64,000 nucleotides of DNA. Origin: Streptomyces sp. SID13031 (GTDB lineage Bacteria; Actinomycetota; Actinomycetes; Propionibacteriales; Kribbellaceae). Location: positions 1 through 64,000 of the forward strand of contig NZ_JAAGLV010000024.1 in the NCBI RefSeq assembly GCF_010548305.1, read 5' to 3'. The position numbers and the translations under genes are program-made. How positions within the stretch are numbered: position 1 is the first letter of the stretch; each line of letters starts with the position of its first letter. The notes under the pieces are model-generated. The model had not been told where the DNA came from and searched no databases. It worked only from the letters and a program-made list of their open reading frames with translations. Positions 33,668-42,429 of this stretch are shown one piece after another.

Positions 33668-35518
33668 GTGACAGAGACGAGCGAGCCGCTGGACGACACC
33701 TCGAGCGAGGCCTTGCAGGTCTTGCATCGAGTGTTCGGGTACGACTCGTTCCGGGGCGAGCAACAAGACATCATCGAGACCGTCGTCGGTGGCGGTGACG
33801 CGCTGGTGCTGATGCCGACCGGCGGCGGGAAGTCGCTCTGTTACCAGATCCCTGCTCTCGTCCGGTCGGGCGTCGGAGTGGTCATCTCGCCGCTGATCGC
33901 GTTGATGCAGGACCAGGTCGACGCACTGACGGCGCTCGGTGTCCGGGCCGGCTTCCTCAACTCGACGCAGGACTACGAGCAGCGGCGCGAGGTCGAGCAG
34001 GCCTTCCTGTCCGGAGACCTCGACCTGCTCTACCTGGCGCCCGAGCGACTCCGGGTGGAGGCGACGACGCGGCTGCTGGACCAGGGCAAGATCGCGCTGT
34101 TCGCGATCGACGAGGCGCACTGTGTTTCGCAGTGGGGACACGACTTCCGGCCCGACTACCTGATGCTGTCGGAGCTGCACGAGCGCTGGCCCGACGTCCC
34201 GCGGATCGCGCTGACGGCGACCGCGACCGCGACGACGCACGCCGAGATCGCCACCCGGCTGAACCTGGGGTCGGCGAAACACTTCGTCGCGAGCTTCGAC
34301 CGGCCGAACATCCAGTACCGGATCGTGCCGAAGGACAGCCCGCAACGCCAGCTGCTCGACCTGCTGCGCACCGAGCACCCGGGTGATGCCGGCATCGTCT
34401 ACTGCCTGTCCCGCAACAGCGTCGAGAAGACCGCGACCTTCCTGACCCAGAACGGGATCGAGGCCGTCCCGTACCACGCCGGTCTGGACAGCCGCGTCCG
34501 CGCGAAGAACCAGTCGCGCTTCCTGCGGGAGGACGGCCTGGTGGTCGTCGCGACGATCGCCTTCGGGATGGGCATCGACAAACCGGACGTGCGCTTCGTC
34601 GCGCACCTGGACCTGCCGAAGTCGGTCGAGGGCTACTACCAGGAGACCGGCCGCGCGGGTCGCGACGGACTGCCTTCGACGGCCTGGCTGGCCTACGGGC
34701 TGCAGGACGTCGTCCAGCAACGCAAGATGATCGACACCTCCGAAGGCGATGCGGCGCATCGCCGACGCCTCGGCACGCACCTCGACGCCATGCTCGGGTT
34801 GTGCGAGACCGTCCAGTGCCGGCGGCAGCAGCTCCTCGCGTACTTCGGCCAGAACGGCGAGCCGTGTGGCAACTGCGACACCTGCCTGACCCCACCCGAG
34901 TCCTGGGACGGCACGATCCCGGCGCAGAAGCTGCTCTCGACGGTCTACCGGCTGCAGCACGAGCGCAACCAGAAGTTCGGCGCCGGTCAGGTGATCGACA
35001 TCCTGCTCGGCAAGACGACCGAGAAGGTGAAGCAGTTCCGGCATGACGACCTGTCCGTGTTCGGCATCGGCACCGAGCTGAAGGACACCGAGTGGCGCGG
35101 AGTGGTCCGCCAGCTGCTCGCGCAACGTCTGCTCACGGTCGAAGGCGACTACGGCACGCTGCTGCTGACCGAGGACAGCGCCGAGGTGCTCGGCCGTCGG
35201 CGCGACGTGATGATGCGCCGCGAGCCAGAGCGCGCCGCCCGGTCCAGCTCGCGGTCGGGCGGTGGCGGCAAGAAGAAGGCAGTCGTCGACCTCGCCCCCG
35301 AGGCCGCTCCGGTGTTCGAGCGCCTGCGCGCTTGGCGAGGCGCGGTCGCCAAGGAGACCGGCGTCCCGGCGTACGTGATCTTCCACGACGCGACCTTGCG
35401 GCAGATCGCCACCGACCTGCCGGGCAACCTCGCCGAGCTGGGCAAGATCAGCGGCGTCGGCGAGAACAAGCTCGCAAAGTACGGCGAAGGCGTCCTGGAG
35501 GCGCTCGCCGCCGAGTAG
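33668..35518 (+). CDS. recQ: ATP-dependent DNA helicase RecQ
   Basis: The 616-residue helicase unwinds recombination and repair intermediates 3' to 5'. Helicase motifs appear in order: PTGGGKSLCYQIPA, the DEAH box in IDEAHCVSQWGHDFRPDY, TATATATT, and motif VI ETGRAGRDGLPS. The zinc-binding region (CETVQCRRQQLLAYFG, CGNCDTC), a winged helix and a C-terminal HRDC domain (LRQIATDLPGNLAELGKISGVGENKL) complete the full RecQ architecture. It starts with GTG and stands as a single gene. Confidence 0.96.
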   Translation: MTETSEPLDDTSSEALQVLHRVFGYDSFRGEQQDIIETVVGGGDALVLMPTGGGKSLCYQIPALVRSGVGVVISPLIALMQDQVDALTALGVRAGFLNSTQDYEQRREVEQAFLSGDLDLLYLAPERLRVEATTRLLDQGKIALFAIDEAHCVSQWGHDFRPDYLMLSELHERWPDVPRIALTATATATTHAEIATRLNLGSAKHFVASFDRPNIQYRIVPKDSPQRQLLDLLRTEHPGDAGIVYCLSRNSVEKTATFLTQNGIEAVPYHAGLDSRVRAKNQSRFLREDGLVVVATIAFGMGIDKPDVRFVAHLDLPKSVEGYYQETGRAGRDGLPSTAWLAYGLQDVVQQRKMIDTSEGDAAHRRRLGTHLDAMLGLCETVQCRRQQLLAYFGQNGEPCGNCDTCLTPPESWDGTIPAQKLLSTVYRLQHERNQKFGAGQVIDILLGKTTEKVKQFRHDDLSVFGIGTELKDTEWRGVVRQLLAQRLLTVEGDYGTLLLTEDSAEVLGRRRDVMMRREPERAARSSSRSGGGGKKKAVVDLAPEAAPVFERLRAWRGAVAKETGVPAYVIFHDATLRQIATDLPGNLAELGKISGVGENKLAKYGEGVLEALAAE

Positions 35519-35577
35519 GACCTTTAGCTCGCAGCAGACACCGAAACTCCGTCGAGGGTGCGGGCGTTGAACGTCAC

Positions 35578-36285
35578 ATGAGCAACCTGACGAGTTCGTA
35601 CGACGCACTGGCCGACGCTTACCACGCAACCGTCGACCCCGACGGAGCCGGCCTGAACGATCCGACCTTCGACGAACTGGTCGGCGACCTCCGAGGCCAA
35701 CGGGTCGCGGCGGTCGCCTGCGGGCAAGGGCGGGACGCGCGCCGGCTCGCCGACCTCGGTGCGGACGTGGTCGGCATCGACGCCTCCGAATCGCTGCTCG
35801 CTCACGCCCGCGATCTCGAGCAGCAGACACCGCGCGGGGTCTCGTACCTGCACGGTGATGCGCAGGATCTCGCGCCGCTCGCCGATGCGTCATTCGACGG
35901 GGTGGTCTGCCACATGGCGCTGATGGACATCCCGGAGCTCGAGCCGACGCTGCGGTCCGTCGCCCGGATCCTCAAGCCAGGCGGCTGGTTCGTCGCCTCG
36001 ATCACCCATCCCTGCTACAAGTCGCCGGCTCACGGAGAGCTGGTCGACCACGTCGAGGGCACGTATCGGCGGATCTCCGGCCGCTACTTCGAGGAAGGGC
36101 CGCACAACAGCGCGACCCGCTGGGAGATCCTGCCTCGGGTCGCGTATCACCGGACGCTGTCGACGTACGTCAACACCTTGGTCGTCGCCGGACTGCCCAT
36201 CGTGCGGATGGCTGAGCCCCTCGGCGACAAGCCCGTCTGGAAGGAGGCCGCCTGCATTCTCTGGTTCCGTTGCCTAGCCCAGTAG
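35578..36285 (+). CDS. Class I SAM-dependent methyltransferase
   Basis: The 235-residue protein has SAM motif I VAAVACGQGRDARRLADLGADVVGID, HGDAQDLAPLADASFDGVVC and RSVARILKPGGWFVASITHPCY, of the UbiE/Methyltransf_11 type. The ATG at 35578 is used. The longer frame upstream overlaps recQ and is discarded. Its end overlaps the convergent serine hydrolase by 12 bp. Substrate unknown. Confidence 0.87.
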   Translation: MSNLTSSYDALADAYHATVDPDGAGLNDPTFDELVGDLRGQRVAAVACGQGRDARRLADLGADVVGIDASESLLAHARDLEQQTPRGVSYLHGDAQDLAPLADASFDGVVCHMALMDIPELEPTLRSVARILKPGGWFVASITHPCYKSPAHGELVDHVEGTYRRISGRYFEEGPHNSATRWEILPRVAYHRTLSTYVNTLVVAGLPIVRMAEPLGDKPVWKEAACILWFRCLAQ

Positions 36286-37446
36286 TGGTTGGAGAGCGGT
36301 GATCAGTTCGGTGACGACCGTCTCGGGGCGCTTCTGGCCGTCGGCGAGGATGACCGCGACGGACAGTTTGTGGTCGGGGATGACGACCAGCAGGCTGGTG
36401 TAGTCGGGCATGTCCCCGCGATGCCCGTACGCCGTACCGAGTCCGTATGACTGCGAGAACAGCATCGTCCCGAGCCCGTAGTCGCCATCGCCGCTCGTCA
36501 TCTGCTGGACCAGCCCACCCGGTACGACGCGGTCGCCGTACAACTGGTACCCCCAGCGGGCGATGGTCGGCGTATCGGCGGCGAGGCCGGCGTTGGCCGC
36601 GGAGAGGCTCGCGATCGCGCGGCACGGGGTGTAGCCGTCGACGGCCTTGCCGCAGGCCGGGTTGCGATCCTCGGCGACCGGCGCCATCGGCTTCTGGCCG
36701 TCTTGGAAGGCCGCGCGCTCCAGCCCGGCCGGCTTGGCCAGGTCGCGGCTGAGCACGGTCGCGAGCGGCTGGCCGGTCACCTTCTCGATCAGCATTCCGA
36801 GCAGTACATAACTGGGATTGCTGTAGTTGTATGGGCTGTCGGGCTGGGTCGGCTCGGCCGTGTCATACGACAGCGCCTGCTCGGGCGTCCAGTGTTTGCC
36901 GGGCGCGGCCTTGATCGCGATATCCATCTTGGCGTAGTCGCCCGGCAGATAGTTCGGTACCCCGGACCGCATGCTGAGGTGTTGCCGCACGGTCGCGTTG
37001 TTGGCGGTCAGTCTGTGGTGCACGTACTGCGAGAGCGGTGCGTCGAGGTCGATCTTCTTGGCCTGCGCGAGCAGCATCACCTCCGACGCGACAAACGTCT
37101 TGGTGATGCTCGCGACGCCCATACTCGTCTGGGGCGTGAGCGCAGTACCGGCGGCGTCCTTGCCTGCTGCACCCGACCAGATCCACTGGTCGGTCACCAC
37201 AGCTGCCGTGACGCCTCGGGAGCCGGCTTCGATCGCCGGATCACTGACGACCTTCGTCAGCACCGCCTGAAGCGCTGCGGCCTTCCCGGGATCGAGCACG
37301 GTCGTCGCCGGATCGGGCAGCTTCTGGCCGGCCTGGTCGGTAAAGGTCGAGCTGGGTGGCGGCGCAGCGGTGTCACCGGAGGAGCAGCCACTCAACAGCA
37401 TCGCGACTGTGACCGTGACCGCCAGCACCACCCTAGATCGACCCAT
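36274..37446 (-). CDS. Class C beta-lactamase/DD-peptidase-type serine hydrolase, lipoprotein
   Basis: The 390-residue protein has a lipoprotein signal ending LLSGC and a beta-lactamase-related domain. The catalytic Ser-x-x-Lys is SITK in GVASITKTFVASE, the Tyr-x-Asn is YSN in YNYSNPSYVLLG, and the third motif is HRG in YGHRGDMPDY. Members cleave peptidoglycan stem peptides or small esters. A true resistance role is not implied. The ATG at 37446 fits the signal; a GTG ten codons earlier is possible. Confidence 0.85.
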   Translation of the reverse strand: MGRSRVVLAVTVTVAMLLSGCSSGDTAAPPPSSTFTDQAGQKLPDPATTVLDPGKAAALQAVLTKVVSDPAIEAGSRGVTAAVVTDQWIWSGAAGKDAAGTALTPQTSMGVASITKTFVASEVMLLAQAKKIDLDAPLSQYVHHRLTANNATVRQHLSMRSGVPNYLPGDYAKMDIAIKAAPGKHWTPEQALSYDTAEPTQPDSPYNYSNPSYVLLGMLIEKVTGQPLATVLSRDLAKPAGLERAAFQDGQKPMAPVAEDRNPACGKAVDGYTPCRAIASLSAANAGLAADTPTIARWGYQLYGDRVVPGGLVQQMTSGDGDYGLGTMLFSQSYGLGTAYGHRGDMPDYTSLLVVIPDHKLSVAVILADGQKRPETVVTELITALQPLLG

Positions 37447-37509
37447 CTTGCGATGGTCTCGCGCCCGGAGGGTCACGTCGAGGGACGATCGGGCAGAGTT
37501 GATTGGGCA

Positions 37510-37902
37510 CTAAGGGCTCTTGAGCTTGCGCCAGCCGCCGGCCCGGTTGTTGGCGATGATCTGGCGCAGCATCGCGGTCAGCGCCGGCTCGTTGATCGGC
37601 TCGCCCTCGTGGAACGAGATCATCCGGGCCGTCTTGTTGTCGTGTCCGCCGGTGATGATGCCTTCGGGGTCGGGCACGATCGCGCCGTCGTACAGGAAGA
37701 CGTTCACGTGCGTCTTGGCAGCCAGCAAGGCGCACACATTGCCCTGCAGGACGAAGTACGGCTGGACGGTGCGCTTGATCGTCTCCGCCAGCTCGGGGTC
37801 GGCGGCGTGCACGAGGTCGCGCACCCGATGGCAGATCTCCTGCTGCCAGTCCGGCAGCTTGTCGATGTACTCGTCGACGCGTGGGTCCTTCTGGTAGCTC
37901 AT
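37510..37902 (-). CDS. DUF1801 domain protein
   Basis: The 130-residue protein matches DUF1801: DEYIDKLPDWQQEICHRVRDLVHAADPELAETIKRTVQPYF, then HVNVFLYDGAIVPDPEG and a C-terminal MLRQIIANNRA. Function is not established for most of the family. Its ATG overlaps the LysR gene stop (TGATG), so it is co-expressed with that regulator. Confidence 0.82.
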   Translation of the reverse strand: MSYQKDPRVDEYIDKLPDWQQEICHRVRDLVHAADPELAETIKRTVQPYFVLQGNVCALLAAKTHVNVFLYDGAIVPDPEGIITGGHDNKTARMISFHEGEPINEPALTAMLRQIIANNRAGGWRKLKSP

Positions 37903-38771
37903 CAGTTGCTCCAGGCAAGTCCGGTCGCGATCTCCGCGAAGTCTTGGATGGTTCTCGCCCGCCGGGTCGCCGTCCAGGCGAGGCAGACCTGGTTGGGGCC
38001 GATGTCCTCGATCGGCACCGCGACCACGTCGGGGCGGGTGTAGAAATGCGCGGTCGACAGCGGCAGTACCGAGATTCCGTTGCCCGCCGCAACGTGTTCG
38101 AGCTTCTCCTCGACGTTGTGGAAGACGGGCACCCGGCCGGGCCGGCGTTCCCGGAGCTCGACGGCGATGTCGCGCCACTCCGGTACGGCGTCCGGGTCCT
38201 GCAGCAGGTGCTCATCGGCGAGGTCGCTGATCCGGAGGGACGGTTTGCCCGCCAGCCGGTGATCCGCGGGCAGCATCACGACCCGCGACTCCTCGAACAA
38301 CGGGCGCACCGTCAGGCCCTGCTGGTCGATCGGCAGCCGGACGATGCTCACGTCGGCGCGACCGTCCCGTAGCACCTCGACCTGGTCGTGCCAGGAGGTC
38401 CGGAGCAGCTCGACGGTCAGCTCCGGGTACTGCGCGGTGAACGCGCGCACCGCCGTCGTCACGGTGATCCCCGGCATGAAACCGATCGTGAAGGTGCCCG
38501 CCGACCGCGCGGCCCGGACCACCCGCAGCCGCGCCGCCTCGGCCGCGGCGAGCAAGGGGCGTCCATCCTCCAGGAGTTGCCGGCCGGCCTCGGTCAGCTC
38601 GGTCGCCCGCTTGGTCCGGACGAACAGCTGTACCTTGAGCTCGTCCTCCAGGGCCCGGATCTGCCGCGACAACACCGGCTGCGCGATGTGCAACCGCTCG
38701 GCCGCCCGGCCGAAGTGCAGTTCCTCGGCCACCGCGACGAAGTACCGGACCTTCCGCAGATCGACGTCCAT
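37902..38771 (-). CDS. LysR-family transcriptional regulator
   Basis: The 289-residue protein has the LysR helix-turn-helix at residues 1-60 (LRKVRYFVAVAEELHFGRAAERLHIAQPVLSRQIRALEDEL) and a type 2 periplasmic-binding effector domain (GTFTIGFMPGITVTTAVRAF and later DVSIVRLPIDQQGLTV). It is divergent from a RibD-type reductase with only 48 bases between them. A palindromic T-N11-A box covers its own start codon, the usual setting for autorepression and control of the neighbour. Confidence 0.93.
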   Translation of the reverse strand: MDVDLRKVRYFVAVAEELHFGRAAERLHIAQPVLSRQIRALEDELKVQLFVRTKRATELTEAGRQLLEDGRPLLAAAEAARLRVVRAARSAGTFTIGFMPGITVTTAVRAFTAQYPELTVELLRTSWHDQVEVLRDGRADVSIVRLPIDQQGLTVRPLFEESRVVMLPADHRLAGKPSLRISDLADEHLLQDPDAVPEWRDIAVELRERRPGRVPVFHNVEEKLEHVAAGNGISVLPLSTAHFYTRPDVVAVPIEDIGPNQVCLAWTATRRARTIQDFAEIATGLAWSN

Positions 38772-38784
38772 ACCTGCAGGGTAT
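38770..38784. promoter_or_regulatory. LysR-type T-N11-A box
   Basis: ATACC-TGCAG-GGTAT is an exact inverted repeat containing T-N11-A. It overlaps the LysR start codon and lies 36 bases before the divergent reductase ATG. This is a convincing operator for the LysR protein. Confidence 0.6.
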
Positions 38785-38819
38785 TACCCCCAGGTCGAGA
38801 CCGCAGAGGAGGCAGGACG

Positions 38820-39353
38820 ATGGCGAAGGTTCTCTACCACGTGACGATGTCGCTCGACGGTTTCATCGCCGGGCCGGAGCATTCGATGAGCTGGATGGCT
38901 CAGGGGGACAGCGGGCCGCAGGACGAGGGGATGGCGGTCGCCAAGACGTCCGGCGCGGCGCTGGCCGGGCGGAACGGGTACGAGATCGGGCGGCAGGCGG
39001 GGAGCGAGCTGTACGGCGGCGCCTACAGCGGGCCGATCTTCATCCTCACCCATCGGCCGCCCACCGACGAGACGAACCCGGCGTACACGTTCCTCAGCGG
39101 CGACATCCGGCCCATCGTCAAGACCGCTCTCGACGCAGCCGGCGGCAAGGACCTGCTGATCCTCGGTGGCACCATCGCCGCCCAGTGCATCGAGGCCGGT
39201 CTACTCGACGAGCTCTTCGTCCACGTCTCCCCCGTCTTGCTCGGCCAGGGCATCCCGCTGTTCCGTAGTACCGGTCCGCTCGTCACCCTCGACCCCATCA
39301 GCAGCACCCAGGTAGGCAGGACCACCAACCTCCGCTACCGCGTGGTTCGTTAG
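38820..39353 (+). CDS. RibD C-terminal/dihydrofolate reductase-like protein
   Basis: The 177-residue protein is a second RibD_C/DHFR-like reductase: VLYHVTMSLDGFIAGPEHSMSW, ALAGRNGYEIGR, LTHRPPTDE, LLILGGTIAAQCIEAGLLDELFVHVSPVLLGQG. AGGAGGCAGG precedes the ATG. Divergent pairing with LysR suggests that regulator controls it. It is only distantly similar to the reductase at 27083. Confidence 0.87.
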   Translation: MAKVLYHVTMSLDGFIAGPEHSMSWMAQGDSGPQDEGMAVAKTSGAALAGRNGYEIGRQAGSELYGGAYSGPIFILTHRPPTDETNPAYTFLSGDIRPIVKTALDAAGGKDLLILGGTIAAQCIEAGLLDELFVHVSPVLLGQGIPLFRSTGPLVTLDPISSTQVGRTTNLRYRVVR

Positions 39354-39812
39354 CTACTTGACTTCTTGCGGCGGTCCAGCAGCGAGGTAGGCCGCCAAGT
39401 CGGGCGTATCGGCGTCCAGGAGATGCCGCACCCACGCCTGCCGTTCATGGTCGGTCAGCGCCAGTTCCCACACACAGCCGGTCGAGTGCGCCGGCATGGG
39501 CGTGAGGTCGTCGGGTTGGTCCAACGGCGAACGGAAGTAGGCGAGCGACAGGTCTACCGGGCTGGCCCACCAATAGATCAGTACGAAGCACGCAGGGCGG
39601 GCCCGGTGGGCGATCACGAACGCGGCCCGGGGGTCGGACGTGGTCGGCAGGGTGGCTGCGGCCAGAACTCTCGCCGCATCCAGCAACTCCTGCCCGGGCT
39701 CTCCCTCGACGGCCAGGCCGTAGAGCTTGGTCGGCCAGCCGTTGAACACTTCCACGCCGTACTGCGTGACGTACCGCGCTTGGTGGCCACTCGTGGCGTC
39801 AGAGTTCCGCAC
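39354..39812 (-). CDS. Hypothetical protein
   Basis: The 152-residue product has no signal or membrane helix that I trust and no recognised family. It includes ARYVTQYGVEVFNGWPTKLYGLAVEGEPG and VLIYWWASPVDLSLAYFRSPLDQ. The frame is open to an ATG at 39854, but that ATG lies in the loop of the terminator hairpin of the preceding gene, so the GTG at 39812 is preferred. It ends next to the convergent reductase. Confidence 0.6.
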   Translation of the reverse strand: MRNSDATSGHQARYVTQYGVEVFNGWPTKLYGLAVEGEPGQELLDAARVLAAATLPTTSDPRAAFVIAHRARPACFVLIYWWASPVDLSLAYFRSPLDQPDDLTPMPAHSTGCVWELALTDHERQAWVRHLLDADTPDLAAYLAAGPPQEVK

Positions 39813-39839
39813 GGGGCAAGCATGCCCTGAGATTGGAGA

Positions 39840-39868
39840 AGCCCGGACAGCCATGGGCTGTCCGGGCT
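39840..39868 (-). terminator. Terminator after the DUF3352 gene
   Basis: Arms 39840-39852 and 39856-39868 are perfect 13-bp complements with a three-base loop, 14 bases past the stop at 39882. On the minus strand the stem is followed by TTCTCC. A strong intrinsic-type hairpin. Confidence 0.8.
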
Positions 39869-39881
39869 CTTTGGAGCTGGG

Positions 39882-41726
39882 TTACTTGGCGACTACCCGG
39901 AGGGTGAACTCGCCTTGGCCGTCGCCGGTGATGCGGCTGGTCAGGCCGGCGGAGCGGAGGGCGGCGAAGTCCTTGTCGCTGCTGATCTCCTCGTCCAGCG
40001 AGGCGATGGCCGCGAAATCGACGTAGCCGACCATGACCGCGCCGGACATGTCCGGTACCGCCTGCTTGAAGCTCTCGGACTGGCCGAGGTTGCCGCCCTT
40101 GAGCACCTGGTCGGCGTAGTCCTGGTCCGTCGCGATGACGAGGTGCTTGTCGTCCTTCGCCTTCTTGATCGGGATGTCCAGCGTCGCCCGGGTGGTGATC
40201 AGCTCGGTCACCTTGTCCACCACCGCTTCGGCCTTGGCCGGGTCGGTCTCGATCCGGGCCGCGATCTTCGGGCCGTTGCTGCTGTCCTTGTCGACCGCGA
40301 TCGACAGGTTCTTGCCGAGCAGCGGCTTCAGGTCGTCCGGCAGTACCAGCCCGTACTCGTCGGTGAAGTCCTTCGTCAGCTCGGGCAGGTTGAGGTCCGA
40401 GCCGGACTTCTCCAACTGCTTCCAGATCGTGTCGACCAGGTTCGCGCCGTCGGACAGCGTGAGCGCCCCGGCGGTGCTGTCGGGCAGCTTGGCGATCTGG
40501 TCACCGGCGTTGGCCGAGTTGACCTTGATGGACTTGTCGCCACGCGCGATGCCCTTCAGCTCGACGTACTGCGCGTCGAACCGCAGCGCCGCGGCCGCAC
40601 TACCCTGCGGCAACGTGGTCTTCCCGGCGAGGCCCTCGGTGGGCGCCAGCGCCGCGAGGCCCTTCATGTCGGCCCACAGCGAGACGAAACCCTGCTCGCC
40701 GAGTGCGTCCATGTCGGCCTTGAAGGTGGCGTTCTCGGCCAGCGACGACTCCTTGCCGCCGGCAACGGCTGCGTCGAGGACCGACTGCTCGTCGGCGATC
40801 AGCACATAGCCGTCCTTGAACGCGCGGGCGGGCTTGTCCTCCTCGTTCGCGAACAGCTTGTCCAGACCCGCGGTCGCCTTGTCCTCGTTCTTCACCTCGA
40901 CGGCGATGATCGGCTCAGGCTCCTGGCCGGACTCGCCGCCCTTGCCGGGCACCGCGGCGACGCCGGCCCGGTCACCCAGCCACGGCTTGATGTCCTTGTC
41001 GAAGTCGACTGCGGCGAGGTCGTCGCCGGCGTCCTTCTTGATCAGGTCGAACAGCTTCTGGCGCAGGTCGTCCTTGTCGCTCGTCAGCCCGATCTTCTCC
41101 TTGGCCGACGGGAACTTGAGCATGAACCGCACGGCGGCGACCTTCTGGCCGGCCGACGGGTTCAGGTCGATCCGCGCGTAGGCGACGGCGTTGCCCGGGA
41201 GCACCTCGGCCGGCTGGCCTCCGCCAGTGAGCCGGGCGTAGGCGAAGACGCCGCCACCAGCCACCACGGCGACAACAGCGAGCCCTGCGACCAGCGGGAT
41301 CAGCTTGCCGCGCTTCTTCGGCTCCGGCTGCCACTGCATGGTCTCGGGCGCTCCGTACGGCGGTTGTCCCCCGCCGCCCTGCCCCTGCTGCGGGTAGTCA
41401 GGCGAGCCAGGCTGCGGCCACAACTGCCCGCTCTGCTGGTACTGCGGCCCCTGCGGAGCGTATTGCCCCGGCTGCGGCTGGCCTGCCCCGTACTGCGGCT
41501 GCTGCGGCTGCCCGTATTGCGGGCCCTGCGGCTGCTGCCCCTGCGGCTGCTGCCCGTACTGCGGGCCTTGCGGCTGCTGCCCTTGCGGCGGCTGGCCCTG
41601 CCCGGGCTGCTGCCCCTGCGGAGCGGAGTACGGGTTGTGCTGCGGCGTACCGCCGTATGGACCCTGCGGACCGCCTGCGGCACCCGGGTGGTGCCCGCCG
41701 GCCGGCGGATTCGTGTTGTCGGACAT
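39882..41726 (-). CDS. DUF3352 membrane-anchored protein
   Basis: The 614-residue protein has about 125 residues of Gln/Gly/Pro-rich repeats (units like PQGQQPQGPQYG), one membrane helix (PLVAGLAVVAVVAGGGVFAYA), then a large outside domain with the DUF3352 start VLPGNAVAYARIDLNPSAGQKVAAVRF. The topology suggests an extracytoplasmic domain with a disordered cytoplasmic tail. The function of DUF3352 is unknown. The ATG at 41726 has GAGGGGGG upstream and is preferred to the one six codons earlier. Confidence 0.85.
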   Translation of the reverse strand: MSDNTNPPAGGHHPGAAGGPQGPYGGTPQHNPYSAPQGQQPGQGQPPQGQQPQGPQYGQQPQGQQPQGPQYGQPQQPQYGAGQPQPGQYAPQGPQYQQSGQLWPQPGSPDYPQQGQGGGGQPPYGAPETMQWQPEPKKRGKLIPLVAGLAVVAVVAGGGVFAYARLTGGGQPAEVLPGNAVAYARIDLNPSAGQKVAAVRFMLKFPSAKEKIGLTSDKDDLRQKLFDLIKKDAGDDLAAVDFDKDIKPWLGDRAGVAAVPGKGGESGQEPEPIIAVEVKNEDKATAGLDKLFANEEDKPARAFKDGYVLIADEQSVLDAAVAGGKESSLAENATFKADMDALGEQGFVSLWADMKGLAALAPTEGLAGKTTLPQGSAAAALRFDAQYVELKGIARGDKSIKVNSANAGDQIAKLPDSTAGALTLSDGANLVDTIWKQLEKSGSDLNLPELTKDFTDEYGLVLPDDLKPLLGKNLSIAVDKDSSNGPKIAARIETDPAKAEAVVDKVTELITTRATLDIPIKKAKDDKHLVIATDQDYADQVLKGGNLGQSESFKQAVPDMSGAVMVGYVDFAAIASLDEEISSDKDFAALRSAGLTSRITGDGQGEFTLRVVAK

Positions 41727-41774
41727 GTGCCCCCCTCGCGTCACCCGGCAGCCTCACCACCGGGCCGATACAGG

Positions 41775-42407
41775 TTAGTTCACCTGCGGTGACGATTCTG
41801 ACGCGCCAGATACCGATCCGGTTGCAACGGGATCGGCCCGCCAGGTGGTGGCGGCGATGATCGCGGCCGCGAGCGCGGCACCGACGAGCCAGGCGGCCAG
41901 CGGCGTCCAGGTGTGCAGTTCCAGCGGCGCGGCCAGCAGATCGCCGGGTTTTGCAGCCTGCAGGCGCGGCTGCAACGGGTCGTGCCCGAGCAACATCCCG
42001 ACCCCCCAGGCGACTCCCCCGCCGAGCGCGGAGCCGAGCACGACGATGCTCACCGACCACGGACCGTAGTTGCGCAACCACCAGAACAACAGCGCTCCGA
42101 GCACCAGCGCGGTCAGAAACCCGATCGAGGTGAAGGTGCCGTCGGGCCCGAAGACCTTCGTCATCTGCTCCTCGCCGAGCGACCCACCGTTCTCGTCCAC
42201 TGTGTACTGCGCGAGCGGCGCGAACTGCTGCCACGCCCATCCGGCGATTGCTCCGGCAACCAGGAACACCGCGACCGTGACGGCGATCGCCCGGCTCCAC
42301 GGCAGCTTGGGCTCCTGCACGACCACAGGCGTACCGAACGGATGTTGTCCGTATCCCTGGCCGTACGCCGAAGGCTGACCGAGCGGGTTGTCTACTGGCT
42401 GACTCAC
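41775..42407 (-). CDS. DUF2567-type membrane protein
   Basis: The 210-residue protein has a Gly/Gln/Pro cytoplasmic start and four membrane helices (AIAVTVAVFLVAGAIAGWAW, FLTALVLGALLFWWL, VSIVVLGSALGGGVAWGVGML, AAWLVGAALAAAIIAATTW), with YTVDENGG between helices one and two. This fits DUF2567, seen next to dnaE in related genomes. Function unknown. It starts with GTG 22 bases after dnaE. Confidence 0.75.
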   Translation of the reverse strand: MSQPVDNPLGQPSAYGQGYGQHPFGTPVVVQEPKLPWSRAIAVTVAVFLVAGAIAGWAWQQFAPLAQYTVDENGGSLGEEQMTKVFGPDGTFTSIGFLTALVLGALLFWWLRNYGPWSVSIVVLGSALGGGVAWGVGMLLGHDPLQPRLQAAKPGDLLAAPLELHTWTPLAAWLVGAALAAAIIAATTWRADPVATGSVSGASESSPQVN

Positions 42408-42429
42408 CTCGCCAGTGTTGCAGGTCCGC

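Noticed and set aside
39813..39854. Longer start for the hypothetical gene at 39354
   Set aside because: The ATG at 39854 lies in the loop of the DUF3352 terminator hairpin. The GTG at 39812 is more plausible.
41450..41640. Repeated GC-rich blocks
   Set aside because: They are codon-level repeats of Gln/Gly/Pro units in the DUF3352 protein tail.
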